From NCBI GenBank assembly GCA_022573715.1, contig JACZTL010000004.1, positions 62,001 through 126,000 on the forward strand: a stretch of 64,000 bases of DNA, in the 5' to 3' direction. Below, piece after piece: positions 46,201 through 53,913 of the stretch. Positions within the stretch are counted from its first letter, which is position 1. Each line of letters starts with the position of its first letter. The position numbers and the translations under genes are program-made. This DNA is from Bacteroidota bacterium. GTDB lineage: Bacteria > Bacteroidota > Ignavibacteria > Ignavibacteriales > Ignavibacteriaceae. The notes under the pieces were generated by a model. That model was not told where the DNA came from. It searched no databases and saw only the letters and a program-made list of their open reading frames with translations.

Positions 46201-46417
46201 AATGATGACAGTATTAGTTCTGTTTTTTGGATTGTTACCAATTTTAATTGGGGACGGTGCAGGTTCTGATGTGATGAAAAGAATTGCTGCACCAATGGCA
46301 GGAGGAATTTTTACAAGTTTTATAATGGAGCTAACAATTTACCCAGCAATTTTTTATGCACTTAAACGACGTGAATTAAGAAAAAACAATTTAATAACTG
46401 AAGGGAATATGGAATAA
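43238..46417 (+). CDS. cusA: CusA-type heavy-metal RND efflux pump
   Basis: The 1059-residue HME-RND transporter has twelve predicted helices. Its motifs include DLSDVQVIIFTDYPGQGPQIVEDQ-type sequence near the start, GGIAIAIGAMVDASIIMVENSH, GSEFMPPLYEGDILYMPSTLPG, WTMPIKNRIDMLATGIKTPVG and GIIALLGISAETGVIMLLYLD. The YMPSTLPG and IDMLATGI segments are those that carry the methionines of the Cu(I)/Ag(I) relay in E. coli CusA, which favours copper/silver over Zn/Co/Cd. It exports metal through the CusBC-type partners upstream. Repeat elements flank both ends of the gene. Confidence 0.93.
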   Translation: MTTSDQNKDGLIVKIIEWSINNKILVIILTTALILAGIWALKNTAIDAIPDLSDVQVIIFTDYPGQGPQIVEDQVTYPLTTKMLSVPFASVVRGYSFFGYSMVYIIFDDGTDIYWARSRVLEYLSSIKNDLPEGVVPQLGPDATGLGWVFQYILKSDKRDLQELRSIQDWFLKYELSAIPGVSEVASIGGFVKQYQVNIDPTKLASYDISLNKVKMAIKMSNNDVGGRLMEMGEMEFMVRGLGYIKGVDDLKIIAIGYNKKTGTPVYLKDVANIDIGPELRRGLADWNGEGETVGGIIIQRFGENGLEVIKRVKKRLEELKASLPEDVQIITSYDRSTLIYNAIDNLSNKLIEESIIVALVIIGFLLHIRSSLVAIFTLPTAVLASILVMHLQGINANIMSLGGIAIAIGAMVDASIIMVENSHSHIVNNQLLPKEKQKPHWTVILESSKEVGPPIFFSLLVIVVSFLPIFTLEQQEGRLFKPLAFTKTYAMAAGAILSITIVPVLMGYFIRGKMKKEDANPVTRFLMKIYHPIVDFVMKKRWLVMAASFIIVIVTFLPFSKLGSEFMPPLYEGDILYMPSTLPGISITKAREILQQTDRIIKTFPEVKSVFGKIGRAETTTDPAPLTMIETTIQLKPENEWRPGMTPEKLIKEMDASLQIPGLTNVWTMPIKNRIDMLATGIKTPVGIKIGGPDLQVLEKIGREIEVVTRKIPGTRSVYAERSAGGNYVDFTIDRNAIARYGLTIQDVQDVFMSAVGGMNITKTVEGLERYNVNLRYQRNYRENIEALKRVLVPLKGGGNIPLEQLGKIIIKKGPPVIKSENARPNAWVYIDIENIDIGTYVENARKVIAEKIKIPKGYSLIWSGQFEYMERASKKLALVIPITILLVILLLYFNTKSFVKTGIILLALPFSMVGAIWYLYFAGFNMSVAVWVGIIALLGISAETGVIMLLYLDIAYENWKKRGRLNSFSDLRESIFEGAVKRIRPKMMTVLVLFFGLLPILIGDGAGSDVMKRIAAPMAGGIFTSFIMELTIYPAIFYALKRRELRKNNLITEGNME

Positions 46418-46421
46418 TAAA

Positions 46422-46488
46422 CTCTGTTCACTCAGTGCCCTCTGCGGTTAAGATTTGTTCAACCGCAGAGAAAATGATGTCTGCAGAG
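46422..46488. repeat. CTCTG...CAGAG palindromic repeat after cusA
   Basis: CTCTGCGGTT (46440-46449) and AACCGCAGAG (46461-46470) form an exact 10-bp inverted repeat. Outer CTCTGT and CTGCAGAG extend it. It is the second copy of the family at 43145 and 49753. Confidence 0.7.
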
Positions 46489-46553
46489 AAAAACAATATT
46501 TATTAAAAGGAAAAATAATCCTTCAATACTTTAACAAAATAAAAGGTGATAAA

Positions 46554-47252
46554 ATGAAAAACAAATTTTTTAACACAATTATGACTATTGCTTTAATAAT
46601 AATAATATTCTCAAGTATATCCTTTTCACAAAGCAATGACAATCCAAATAATAATATGAATATGGACAATACAGCCATGACAGACTCATGTAAAATGATG
46701 ATGGGCAAGATGAAAGATCATATGAAAATGAATAAAGCTATGATGGACTCGTGTAAAATGATGATGGGTAAAATGAAAGATCATAAGAAAATGGATTCAG
46801 CTATGATGGATTCTTGCAAAATGATGATAAATAACCCTAAACACAAAAAAATGATGGGCAACATGAAAGATCATATGAAAATGGATAATAAAGCCATGAT
46901 GGACTCGTGCAAAATGATGATGGATAAAATGAAAGATCATAAAAAAATGGATATGACTGATTCATCCAAAACTATGATGATGAAAAATCATAAACATAAA
47001 ATGATGATGGGTAAGATGAAATCATCAATGAAAACAAAAATGAAAAACAAAAATTCAATGGTTCGCAAAGGAATTATTGACTTAAATTCTATCGATAAAA
47101 ACAAAGACGGTTTTGTTTATCAAGACAGAATGGATTGGAATGTTATTTCTGATAAACCCGGAACTTGTCCGCTCTGTGGAATGAAGTTGAAAAAATATTC
47201 AATTGAACAAGCAAGTAAAAATCTAATAGAGCATGGTTTTAAAGTAAAGTAA
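46554..47252 (+). CDS. Secreted Met/Lys/His-rich repeat protein with CPxCGM C-terminal module
   Basis: The 232-residue protein has a signal peptide (about 1-25, ending SFSQ). Residues 35-169 then hold about five copies of a ~20-29-residue unit around MMDSCKMMMGKMKDH; I count 43 Met in 135 residues. Four units keep DSCKMM; the fifth is DSSKTMM. The final 60 residues (173-232) match the tail of the CusB-like protein in 38 of 60 positions without gaps, including SDKPGTCPLCGMKLKK. I use ATG 46554: AAAGGTGAT precedes it and it begins a signal peptide, whereas the frame upstream lies in the repeat element. A periplasmic copper/silver sponge or chaperone is inferred. No known family name is offered. 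Confidence 0.75.
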   Translation: MKNKFFNTIMTIALIIIIFSSISFSQSNDNPNNNMNMDNTAMTDSCKMMMGKMKDHMKMNKAMMDSCKMMMGKMKDHKKMDSAMMDSCKMMINNPKHKKMMGNMKDHMKMDNKAMMDSCKMMMDKMKDHKKMDMTDSSKTMMMKNHKHKMMMGKMKSSMKTKMKNKNSMVRKGIIDLNSIDKNKDGFVYQDRMDWNVISDKPGTCPLCGMKLKKYSIEQASKNLIEHGFKVK

Positions 47253-47307
47253 ATTTAAGACTTTGAGTACTAACACTTAAAGTTTATTATATATTAACAC
47301 TCAAACA

Positions 47308-47706
47308 ATGAAACTCAATATGAAATCTATAATTATGTCAGTATTGATTGGGGGGTTATTATATGTAAGTTTAATATTTGCACACGGAGATAAACATAAT
47401 ACTGTTACCGTTGTAAATAGAGATACTACTGCCGTTAAAGATGTTATGGTTAATGACACACTAACATTGGCAAAAGAAACAGTAGAACCCGATAATACCG
47501 AAGTAACGGAAGATTTTAAATTAACGGCAGGCTTAACTCTTGCTGTAATTGTTGAGTTAGCTTCACTAAGATTGGATTTATGGAGCTACAGCAATTTAAT
47601 GCCTAACCTTATATTTTTAGGCATAGGACTTTCCCTTGTTTTGCAAATGCTAATACTGCCGATAAGTTTTTTTCAATTAATAAAATTAAGAACTTATAAA
47701 AAATGA
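47308..47706 (+). CDS. Small membrane protein in the copper island
   Basis: The 132-residue protein has an N-terminal hydrophobic segment (IIMSVLIGGLLYVSLIFA) followed by AHGDKH, a Thr/Glu-rich linker of about 40 residues, and two C-terminal hydrophobic helices (AGLTLAVIVELASLRLDL; LIFLGIGLSLVLQMLIL). The sole His pair lies next to the first helix, which may point to metal contact, but no known motif is seen. It starts 55 bases after the Met-rich gene and ends 7 bases before the His-rich frame of the ATPase, so it belongs to the same transcript. I do not recognise the family. Confidence 0.65.
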   Translation: MKLNMKSIIMSVLIGGLLYVSLIFAHGDKHNTVTVVNRDTTAVKDVMVNDTLTLAKETVEPDNTEVTEDFKLTAGLTLAVIVELASLRLDLWSYSNLMPNLIFLGIGLSLVLQMLILPISFFQLIKLRTYKK

Positions 47707-47713
47707 GGTGGGT

Positions 47714-47818
47714 ATGGATAACAACCAGCAACATCACAGAGAAATGAATCACGGTCATCATCAGCATAATGAGTACGCGGTAAAAAAAAAGGGCATCTTG
47801 ATCATCACACTCATATGA
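47714..47818 (+). CDS. His-rich N-terminal frame of the CopB-like ATPase (separate leader peptide or frameshifted start)
   Basis: ATG 47714, preceded by GAGGTGGGT, opens a 34-residue frame ([20 protein letters not shown]...) that ends in TGA at 47816-47818. This frame is the sort of His-rich N-terminus that CopB ATPases carry. Its stop overlaps the ATPase ATG at 47815 (ATGA). In the ATPase frame, reading upstream from 47815 gives GHLDHHTH directly before MIADFRKRF, also CopB-like, as far as the A9 run at 47782-47790. The pieces fit as one protein if one extra A is present or the ribosome slips -1. Confidence 0.55.
   Translation: MDNNQQHHREMNHGHHQHNEYAVKKKGILIITLI
47785..47791 (+). promoter_or_regulatory. 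A-AAA-AAG slippery site in register for a -1 shift into the ATPase frame
   Basis: In the His-rich frame the codons are GTA AAA AAA AAG. The last seven bases, A AAA AAG, equal the E. coli dnaX slippery heptamer and are in the right register to move into the ATPase frame. GATCAT and ATGATC (47800-47820) could form a short downstream hairpin. An indel error in the A9 run is the simpler alternative. Confidence 0.35.
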
Positions 47819-49743
47819 TCGCTGATTTTAGAAAAAGATTTTGGATATCCATGGTATTAACCGTTCCTATTCTTTTGCTTTCCCCGATGATTCAAAGGCT
47901 TATAAATTTAGAAAACCTCTTAAGTTTTGAAGGTTCAAAATATATACTCTTCCTTTTTTCTTCCATCGTTTTCTTTTACGGTGGCTATCCCTTTTTGAAA
48001 GGAATGATAGATGAATTGAAAAAAATGATACCGGGAATGATGACCCTGATAGCCATTGCTGTATCAGTAGCATATTTTTACAGCAGTGCGGTAGTGTTAG
48101 GGTTGGACGGCAAAATTTTCTTTTGGGAACTCGCAACGCTAATTGATATTATGCTTATCGGTCACTGGATTGAAATGAAATCAGTGATGGGTGCTTCAAA
48201 AGCATTAGAATCACTTGCCAAACTAATGCCTTCGGATGCACATAAAATGTTCGATAACGGGACCGTTGTTGACGTTCCTTTGAATGAATTGAAACCAGGG
48301 AACAAAATATTAATTAAACCGGGTGAGAAAATACCTTCAGACGGACTGGTTGTTAACGGTCAATCTTCAGTAAATGAAGCTATGCTTACAGGTGAATCCA
48401 AACCCGTGATGAAAAAGGTTGAAGATAATGTAATTGGCGGCGCGGTTAACGGAGAAGGTTCGCTTGAAGTAATTGTTAAAAAAACAGGTAAGGATTCTTT
48501 CTTATCACAAGTAATTGAACTTGTTAAAGAGGCGCAGGAGAGTAAATCTAAAACACAAGATCTTGCAAGCCGTGCTGCTTTCTGGTTAACAATAATTGCT
48601 ATTACAGGCGGAATTGTTACTTTAACTTACTGGATAACATTTGGTCACCAGACATTTGCATTCGCCCTTGAAAGAATGGTAACGGTAATGGTTATCACTT
48701 GTCCGCACGCCCTTGGTTTAGCTGTTCCTTTAGTAGTTGCTGTTTCCACTGCAATTTCAGCATCAAATGGTCTTTTAATTAGGAATAGAACTGCCTTTGA
48801 AGTTGCAAGAAATATAAATGCAATAATTTTTGATAAAACCGGAACTTTAACCAAAGGCGAGTTTGGTATAACGGACATTATAAGTTTTGACACCAATTTG
48901 ACAGAAAACGAAATAGTAAAATTTGCTGCTTCTGTTGAAATGCACAGCGAACACCCGATTGCACAGGGAATAGTAAAATCTACGGATAACACTTTTGAAG
49001 TAAGAAACTTTAAAGCTATACCCGGTAAAGGAGCAACCGGCATTGTTGATAACAAAACGGTTATGGTTGTAAGCCCGGGTTATCTTAGAGATAAAAACAT
49101 AAACATTGATGATACAAGAATTGAAGAATTTCACAGCCAAGGTAAAACTGTAGTTTTTTTATTGATAAACGATGAGCTAAAAGGTGCAATTGCACTTGCC
49201 GATATTATACGCGAAGAATCAAAAGAAGCAATATCAAAATTCAAAAAACTTGGGATTAAAACAATTATGCTTACAGGGGACAATAAAAAAGTAGCAAAAT
49301 GGGTAGCAGAAGAATTGGGATTAGATGATTATTTTGCAGAAGTATTGCCTCATCAAAAATCAGAAAAAGTGAAAGAAATACAGAGTAACGGATATGTAGT
49401 TGCAATGACAGGAGACGGAGTGAACGATGCACCTGCTTTAGCACAAGCAGATGTGGGAATTGCAATAGGTACCGGTACAGATGTGGCAGTGGAAACGGCG
49501 GACATAATTTTGGTTAAAAGTAACCCACTGGATGTATTGGCAATTATAAAATTGGCAAAAGCAACATATAAAAAAATGGTTCAAAACTTAGTTTGGGCAA
49601 CGGGTTACAATGCATTTGCAATTCCACTTGCAGCTGGTGTGCTTTATAATTATGGTATTCTTTTAAGTCCGGCAGCAGGTGCAGCACTAATGTCGCTTAG
49701 TACTGTAATTGTAGCTATAAATGCAAAATTATTAAAAATATAA
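47815..49743 (+). CDS. copB: CPH-type (CopB-like) copper/silver P1B-ATPase
   Basis: The annotatable frame gives 642 residues: [23 protein letters not shown] at the N-terminus, actuator TGES, membrane-metal site [11 protein letters not shown] (CPH, the CopB/P1B-3 type rather than CPC), phosphorylation motif [19 protein letters not shown] (HP), and hinge [19 protein letters not shown] pumps export Cu(II), Cu(I) or Ag(I). The true protein probably also includes about 33 His-rich residues encoded by the frame at 47714, disrupted at an A9 run. It is the last large gene of the island. No heavy-metal-associated domain (GMxCxxC) is present, as expected for CopB. Confidence 0.92.
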   Translation: MIADFRKRFWISMVLTVPILLLSPMIQRLINLENLLSFEGSKYILFLFSSIVFFYGGYPFLKGMIDELKKMIPGMMTLIAIAVSVAYFYSSAVVLGLDGKIFFWELATLIDIMLIGHWIEMKSVMGASKALESLAKLMPSDAHKMFDNGTVVDVPLNELKPGNKILIKPGEKIPSDGLVVNGQSSVNEAMLTGESKPVMKKVEDNVIGGAVNGEGSLEVIVKKTGKDSFLSQVIELVKEAQESKSKTQDLASRAAFWLTIIAITGGIVTLTYWITFGHQTFAFALERMVTVMVITCPHALGLAVPLVVAVSTAISASNGLLIRNRTAFEVARNINAIIFDKTGTLTKGEFGITDIISFDTNLTENEIVKFAASVEMHSEHPIAQGIVKSTDNTFEVRNFKAIPGKGATGIVDNKTVMVVSPGYLRDKNINIDDTRIEEFHSQGKTVVFLLINDELKGAIALADIIREESKEAISKFKKLGIKTIMLTGDNKKVAKWVAEELGLDDYFAEVLPHQKSEKVKEIQSNGYVVAMTGDGVNDAPALAQADVGIAIGTGTDVAVETADIILVKSNPLDVLAIIKLAKATYKKMVQNLVWATGYNAFAIPLAAGVLYNYGILLSPAAGAALMSLSTVIVAINAKLLKI

Positions 49744-49752
49744 ATAAATTAT

Positions 49753-49822
49753 CTCTGTTTCTTCTGCGGTTTATTTCCAAGCTAATTTTTAGTCACCATA
49801 GAGGGAATGGAGCACACTGAGA
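49753..49822. repeat. Degenerate CTCTG...CTGAG repeat after copB
   Basis: CTCTGTTTCTTCTGCGGTTTA at the left, and CACCATAGAGGGAATGGAGC...CACTGAG at the right, match the outline of the copies at 43145 and 46422, but with decayed right arms. Confidence 0.5.
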
Positions 49823-49858
49823 AGATTTTGAATTAAATAATTTCATTATATTACATTT

Positions 49859-49957
49859 ATGAAAATAATTATTTTAATTGTACTGTTTGTTTTTGTTGTT
49901 GGATTTGTAGTTAGAAGATTTAGGAATGCACAAAAAGATAAAAGCTGCTGCAGATAA
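49859..49957 (+). CDS. 32-residue membrane peptide with CC tail
   Basis: ATG 49859 to TAA 49957 encodes one hydrophobic helix (IIILIVLFVFVVGFVV), then RRFRNAQKDKSCCR. The build (one helix, basic patch, terminal vicinal cysteines) recalls the short Cys-tailed peptides next to FeoB or copper transporters. It follows the CopB-like gene by 115 bases after a repeat. There is no good ribosome site, so support is moderate at best. Confidence 0.4.
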   Translation: MKIIILIVLFVFVVGFVVRRFRNAQKDKSCCR

Positions 49958-50305
49958 ATTTTCAGTATTGAAAATCATATTGCTTAATATTTAATAAATA
50001 TTAAATATTAAAAAAAAATAGATAGTTTTTAATTTTACACTTGCCCTATTTCATAACTTTTATTATGTTATCCAATGTTGATTAAGAAATTTTGAGAAGG
50101 CTTTTATTTCAGTTCAAAATTACATAATAATATCTTTATAACTAAAAGAAAAATATTATTGATAAATTGATACAATCTTTTAACAACATTTTACCTCTCT
50201 CGTTCCGAGAGAATTCTCTAACTTATCAAAGAAACTACCTCATTTTATCTATGAGTGAGTCTTTAATTAATTGTTTTATCCATAATAAATAAGGAGTCAT
50301 ATCTT
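49958..50305. other. Leader region of the SusC-like receptor
   Basis: No gene is visible in this 348-base gap. A 7-bp perfect hairpin (TCTCTCG, 50196-50202; CGAGAGA, 50206-50212) lies about 95 bases before the receptor start and may be in its 5' UTR. AAGGAGTC gives a good ribosome site right before the gene. Confidence 0.4.
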
Positions 50306-53011
50306 ATGGCTAAGCTATACAAATTCCTCGTTATTGCCCTTATGTTAGCTACAACTACGCTTTATGCTCAGAATTATACAGTATCCGGTGTAGTTTCTAA
50401 CACACAAACGGGCGAAAAATTATTGGGGGCAAATGTTATCCTCGTGGGTACAAACCTTGGTGCTGCAACCGACGCAGATGGGAATTATTCTATTTCTGCC
50501 CCATCCGGTACTTATACTTTAAGATGCAGTTATATAGGTTATGCTACTCAAGAAGTTGAAGTTGATCTTAACAATAACACTGAAGTAAATTTTGATCTGA
50601 CAGTTACAGAATTTACGCTTTCATTAAGCGTAATTGCTGACAGAGCAAAAGAACGTGAGACGCCTGTTGCCTTTAGCAATGTTTCCAAAAAAGATATGGA
50701 ACTTATGTTAGGTTCTCAAGATTTGCCGATGGTAATGAACACTACACCAAGTGTATACGCTACACATCAGGGCGGTGGTGCAGGCGATGCTCGTATAAAC
50801 GTTCGTGGTTTCAACCAAAGAAACGTTGCAATTATGATAAACGGTGTGCCTGTAAACGATATGGAAAACGGCTGGGTTTACTGGTCAAACTGGGACGGAG
50901 TGGGTGATGCTACTTCTTCAATTCAGATGCAAAGAGGATTAAGTGCAGTTAACCTTGCTACACCGTCAATCGGTGGTACAATGAATATTATCACTGATCC
51001 TACAGCTCAAAAATTCGGAATCAACTATAAACAAGAATTCGGTACCGGCGCTTTCTTAAAATCAACCATTTCATTTAACTCGGGTTTAGTGGACAAAAAA
51101 TTTGCTATCAATGGTTTAATTGTAAGAAAAACCGGTGATGGTAAAATTTTGAGTACATGGACAGATTCTTGGGCTTACTATTTTGGTGCATCATACAATA
51201 TTAACAGCAAAAACAGAATTGAATTATATGCTATAGGCGCACCTCAAAGACACGGGCAAAATCTTTACAAACAGAATATTGGTGCTTACAGCAAATCGTT
51301 TGCAAGTGATCTTTCTGATTATAATAAAGACGCTTTCGGCACATTTTTTGAGGCTCCAGACGGAAGATTATACAATCAGACCTGGAATACTGTAGATCCA
51401 TCATATTCTGGTAAACAGTATTGGGACGGCAGTATACGCGATAGATTCGATCCGGGTTTTATCAACGAAAGAGAGAACTATTTCCACAAACCAATTGTAA
51501 ACTTTAACTGGTATTCACAACTTTCGAACAAGACAAGTTTATATACTACAATTTATTGGTCAGGCGGTAAAGGCGGTGGTTCCGGTACTTTTGGTTCTAT
51601 GCGTTATAATTATCACGTAGGTAAAGCAAGTCCATCACGTATTGTTGAATGGGATGCAACTATTGCAAGAAACAGAGCTTCAACTACTGGTTCATTGGGT
51701 ATTTTAAGAAACAGTGTTAACCAGCAATGGACTGTTGGTGCTATTTCTAAAGCTTTCTATAATGTTTCCAAGTACTTCAAAATGTCTGTTGGTATTGACT
51801 GGAGAAAAGCTGAAATAGACCACTTCCGTGAAGTAAGAGATCTTTTAGGGGGCGAATATTATATAAATACAGCAAATGATTTTGATACAACCCCTGCACA
51901 GCAACAAAAAGTCTTGGGTGATAAGATTGTTTATTTCAATACTAATACTGTAGACTGGTTAGGCTTTTACGGACAAGGTGAATACACCAAAAAACAATGG
52001 ACTGTTTATGCAACCTACGGTTGGTCAACAATCAAATACAGCTATTTAAATCACTTTAGTAAAACTGCAAACGGAAGTGCTTTATTTGTTGAATCAGATA
52101 ACATCAATGGATATCAGTTAAAAGGTGGTGTAAGTTATCGTGCAACAAACAACGTTGATCTTTACGCTAATGTTGGTACAGTTCGTAAAGTACCTATTTT
52201 TGATCAAGTTATTGATGATAACGGTAGTGGTGCTCTTAATTTAAATCCTTCCAATGAAAAATTCAATTCTTGGGAGCTTGGTTTGAATTTACGTTCAACA
52301 GACGGAAAAATTACTGCTAAATTCAATTACTATAATACACAATGGGATAACCGTGCATATAGAAAATTTGTAAGAAATCCTGACGGTTCAGACGGTATCC
52401 TTGCATTATCTGGTGTAAATCAGAAAAATTCCGGTTTTGAACTTGAAAGTGCTTGGCAGCCATCACGTTATTTCAGATTAGACGCTGCTGCTTCCATAGG
52501 AAGTTGGAATTTAACAAATGATCCTAGTGGTATTTATACTGATTATGATCCTAATACAAATGATCCCATACAAAAAACTTACAACTTGTTTTTAGATGGG
52601 ATTAAAGTTGGTGATGCACCTCAAACACAATTTGCATTAGCTGCTTCCTTATTCCCAGTTAGCGGAATGACAGCACAGATTGTATATAAATATTATGCAA
52701 ATTATTATGCAGATTGGGATCCGTTAAGCAGATCTGATCCTAATGACAGAGGTCAAAGCTGGAAGATACCAAGTTATGGTTTAGTTGATTTCCACTTCAG
52801 CTATAACTTGCCATTAAATCTTAAAAACGTAGGTATTCAATTATTTGCACACGTCTTTAACGTATTTGATAAATTATATGTATCAGATGCTCTTGACAAC
52901 AGTAGATTTAACGCTTATACAGCAGATGGTGTAAATCACAAAGCTGATGACGCCGAAGTATTTATGGGAATACCAAGAATAGTTAATGTTGGTGTCCGCA
53001 TAAATCTTTAA
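50306..53011 (+). CDS. TonB-dependent outer-membrane receptor with carboxypeptidase-regulatory-like N-domain
   Basis: The 901-residue protein has a signal peptide (MAKLYKFLVIALMLATTTLYAQ, cleavage near 22). Next is the N-terminal beta-sandwich domain typical of SusC-like/TonB receptors (YTVSGVVSNTQTGEKLLGANV...GAATDADGNYSISAPSG). A plug domain follows (RETPVAFSNVSKKD, TPSVYATHQGGGAGDARINVRGF, NVAIMINGVPVND, GTMNIITD), then a long 22-strand-type barrel. It imports a large or scarce ligand powered by TonB; substrate unknown. AAGGAGTC 8 bases before the ATG is a strong ribosome site and a perfect terminator follows. Its place after the copper genes may be coincidental, though some such receptors take up metal chelates. 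Confidence 0.92.
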   Translation: MAKLYKFLVIALMLATTTLYAQNYTVSGVVSNTQTGEKLLGANVILVGTNLGAATDADGNYSISAPSGTYTLRCSYIGYATQEVEVDLNNNTEVNFDLTVTEFTLSLSVIADRAKERETPVAFSNVSKKDMELMLGSQDLPMVMNTTPSVYATHQGGGAGDARINVRGFNQRNVAIMINGVPVNDMENGWVYWSNWDGVGDATSSIQMQRGLSAVNLATPSIGGTMNIITDPTAQKFGINYKQEFGTGAFLKSTISFNSGLVDKKFAINGLIVRKTGDGKILSTWTDSWAYYFGASYNINSKNRIELYAIGAPQRHGQNLYKQNIGAYSKSFASDLSDYNKDAFGTFFEAPDGRLYNQTWNTVDPSYSGKQYWDGSIRDRFDPGFINERENYFHKPIVNFNWYSQLSNKTSLYTTIYWSGGKGGGSGTFGSMRYNYHVGKASPSRIVEWDATIARNRASTTGSLGILRNSVNQQWTVGAISKAFYNVSKYFKMSVGIDWRKAEIDHFREVRDLLGGEYYINTANDFDTTPAQQQKVLGDKIVYFNTNTVDWLGFYGQGEYTKKQWTVYATYGWSTIKYSYLNHFSKTANGSALFVESDNINGYQLKGGVSYRATNNVDLYANVGTVRKVPIFDQVIDDNGSGALNLNPSNEKFNSWELGLNLRSTDGKITAKFNYYNTQWDNRAYRKFVRNPDGSDGILALSGVNQKNSGFELESAWQPSRYFRLDAAASIGSWNLTNDPSGIYTDYDPNTNDPIQKTYNLFLDGIKVGDAPQTQFALAASLFPVSGMTAQIVYKYYANYYADWDPLSRSDPNDRGQSWKIPSYGLVDFHFSYNLPLNLKNVGIQLFAHVFNVFDKLYVSDALDNSRFNAYTADGVNHKADDAEVFMGIPRIVNVGVRINL

Positions 53012-53036
53012 TTCTAAATAATATTTAGATTGAATT

Positions 53037-53069
53037 AAGGAGGATCAGAAATGATCCTCCTTTTTTTTT
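53037..53069 (+). terminator. Strong intrinsic terminator after the TonB receptor
   Basis: AAGGAGGATCA and TGATCCTCCTT form a perfect stem around GAAA and run into nine T residues. Confidence 0.9.
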
Positions 53070-53211
53070 GTGTGTGTAAAGACTACGAATTTTTCTTTTC
53101 GATGAATGAATGATTGAAGATAAGAGCATATAATAAAATGTGAACATTCATACGACCATTCAACCATTCCCATCTAATATTATGGAACCAAAGAAATGAA
53201 GGAAATTAAAA

Positions 53212-53913
53212 TTAAGTTGATAGTTTTGATACGACACAAACAACGGCTGTTTCTGTGCGAAGTCTGTTAGGTGCTAAATTAAAATTAGAAATGATTATAT
53301 TTTCGGGTATCTCACCTTTCTCAAATCCCCCTTCGGGTCCGAAAAGAAGAAAATAATTTTTGTTTGTATTTAGAGAAGAACTATTAAACATACTTTTATT
53401 AGCCTGATCAAATAAAACAATTCCAGAATTTGTATCCTTTAAGAATGAAAGTGAGTTTTGAAAAGTAATTTTGGGTAAGTAACAATTTAAAGACTGCTTC
53501 ATTGCAGAAAGAACAATCTTGTTCAGCCTATCAATTTTAACTTTTTTAGAAATTGTCCTTTTAGAGTTGAATATAATAAAATTAGTTATTCCGAGCTCAG
53601 TTGCTTTTTCTATTGCAAATTCAAGTCTGTTGGATTTCCTTAAATTAGGAATACAAATCGTAATGTTTTTATACTTTTCTGAATATTCTATAATATCGAT
53701 TTTATTGATTTTTAGAGATCCATTTTTTATTTTCTCTATTTTCCCTTTGTAAATCCTCCCTTTTCCATCAGTAACAAATATTTTATCCCCTATTTTATGA
53801 CGCATAACTTTTTGAATATGCTTTGCATCAGAACCGTCTATAACAATATAAGTATTACCGATATTTCTTGGTTCTGTAAAAAATAGTTCTATATTAGAAA
53901 GATACTCTGACAT
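53212..53913 (-). CDS. rsmE: 16S rRNA m3U1498 methyltransferase RsmE
   Basis: The 233-residue SPOUT methyltransferase has FTEPRNIGNTYIVIDGSDAKHIQKVMRHKIGDKIFVTDGKG at the N-terminus (PUA-like part), then LEFAIEKATELGI and the C-terminal SAM site FLLFGPEGGFEKGEIPE with LRTETAVVCVV, the knot signature. It methylates U1498 of 16S rRNA. I choose ATG 53913 (MSEYLSN), since the frame upstream is an Arg/Ser-rich extension within the neighbouring gene. This start overlaps the end of the Omp85-family gene by 20 bases. Confidence 0.92.
   Translation of the reverse strand: MSEYLSNIELFFTEPRNIGNTYIVIDGSDAKHIQKVMRHKIGDKIFVTDGKGRIYKGKIEKIKNGSLKINKIDIIEYSEKYKNITICIPNLRKSNRLEFAIEKATELGITNFIIFNSKRTISKKVKIDRLNKIVLSAMKQSLNCYLPKITFQNSLSFLKDTNSGIVLFDQANKSMFNSSSLNTNKNYFLLFGPEGGFEKGEIPENIIISNFNLAPNRLRTETAVVCVVSKLST

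Noticed and set aside
46455-46553. 33-residue upstream extension of the Met-rich protein
   Set aside because: It lies within the CTCTG...CAGAG repeat and removes the signal peptide from the N-terminus; ATG 46554 has a ribosome site.
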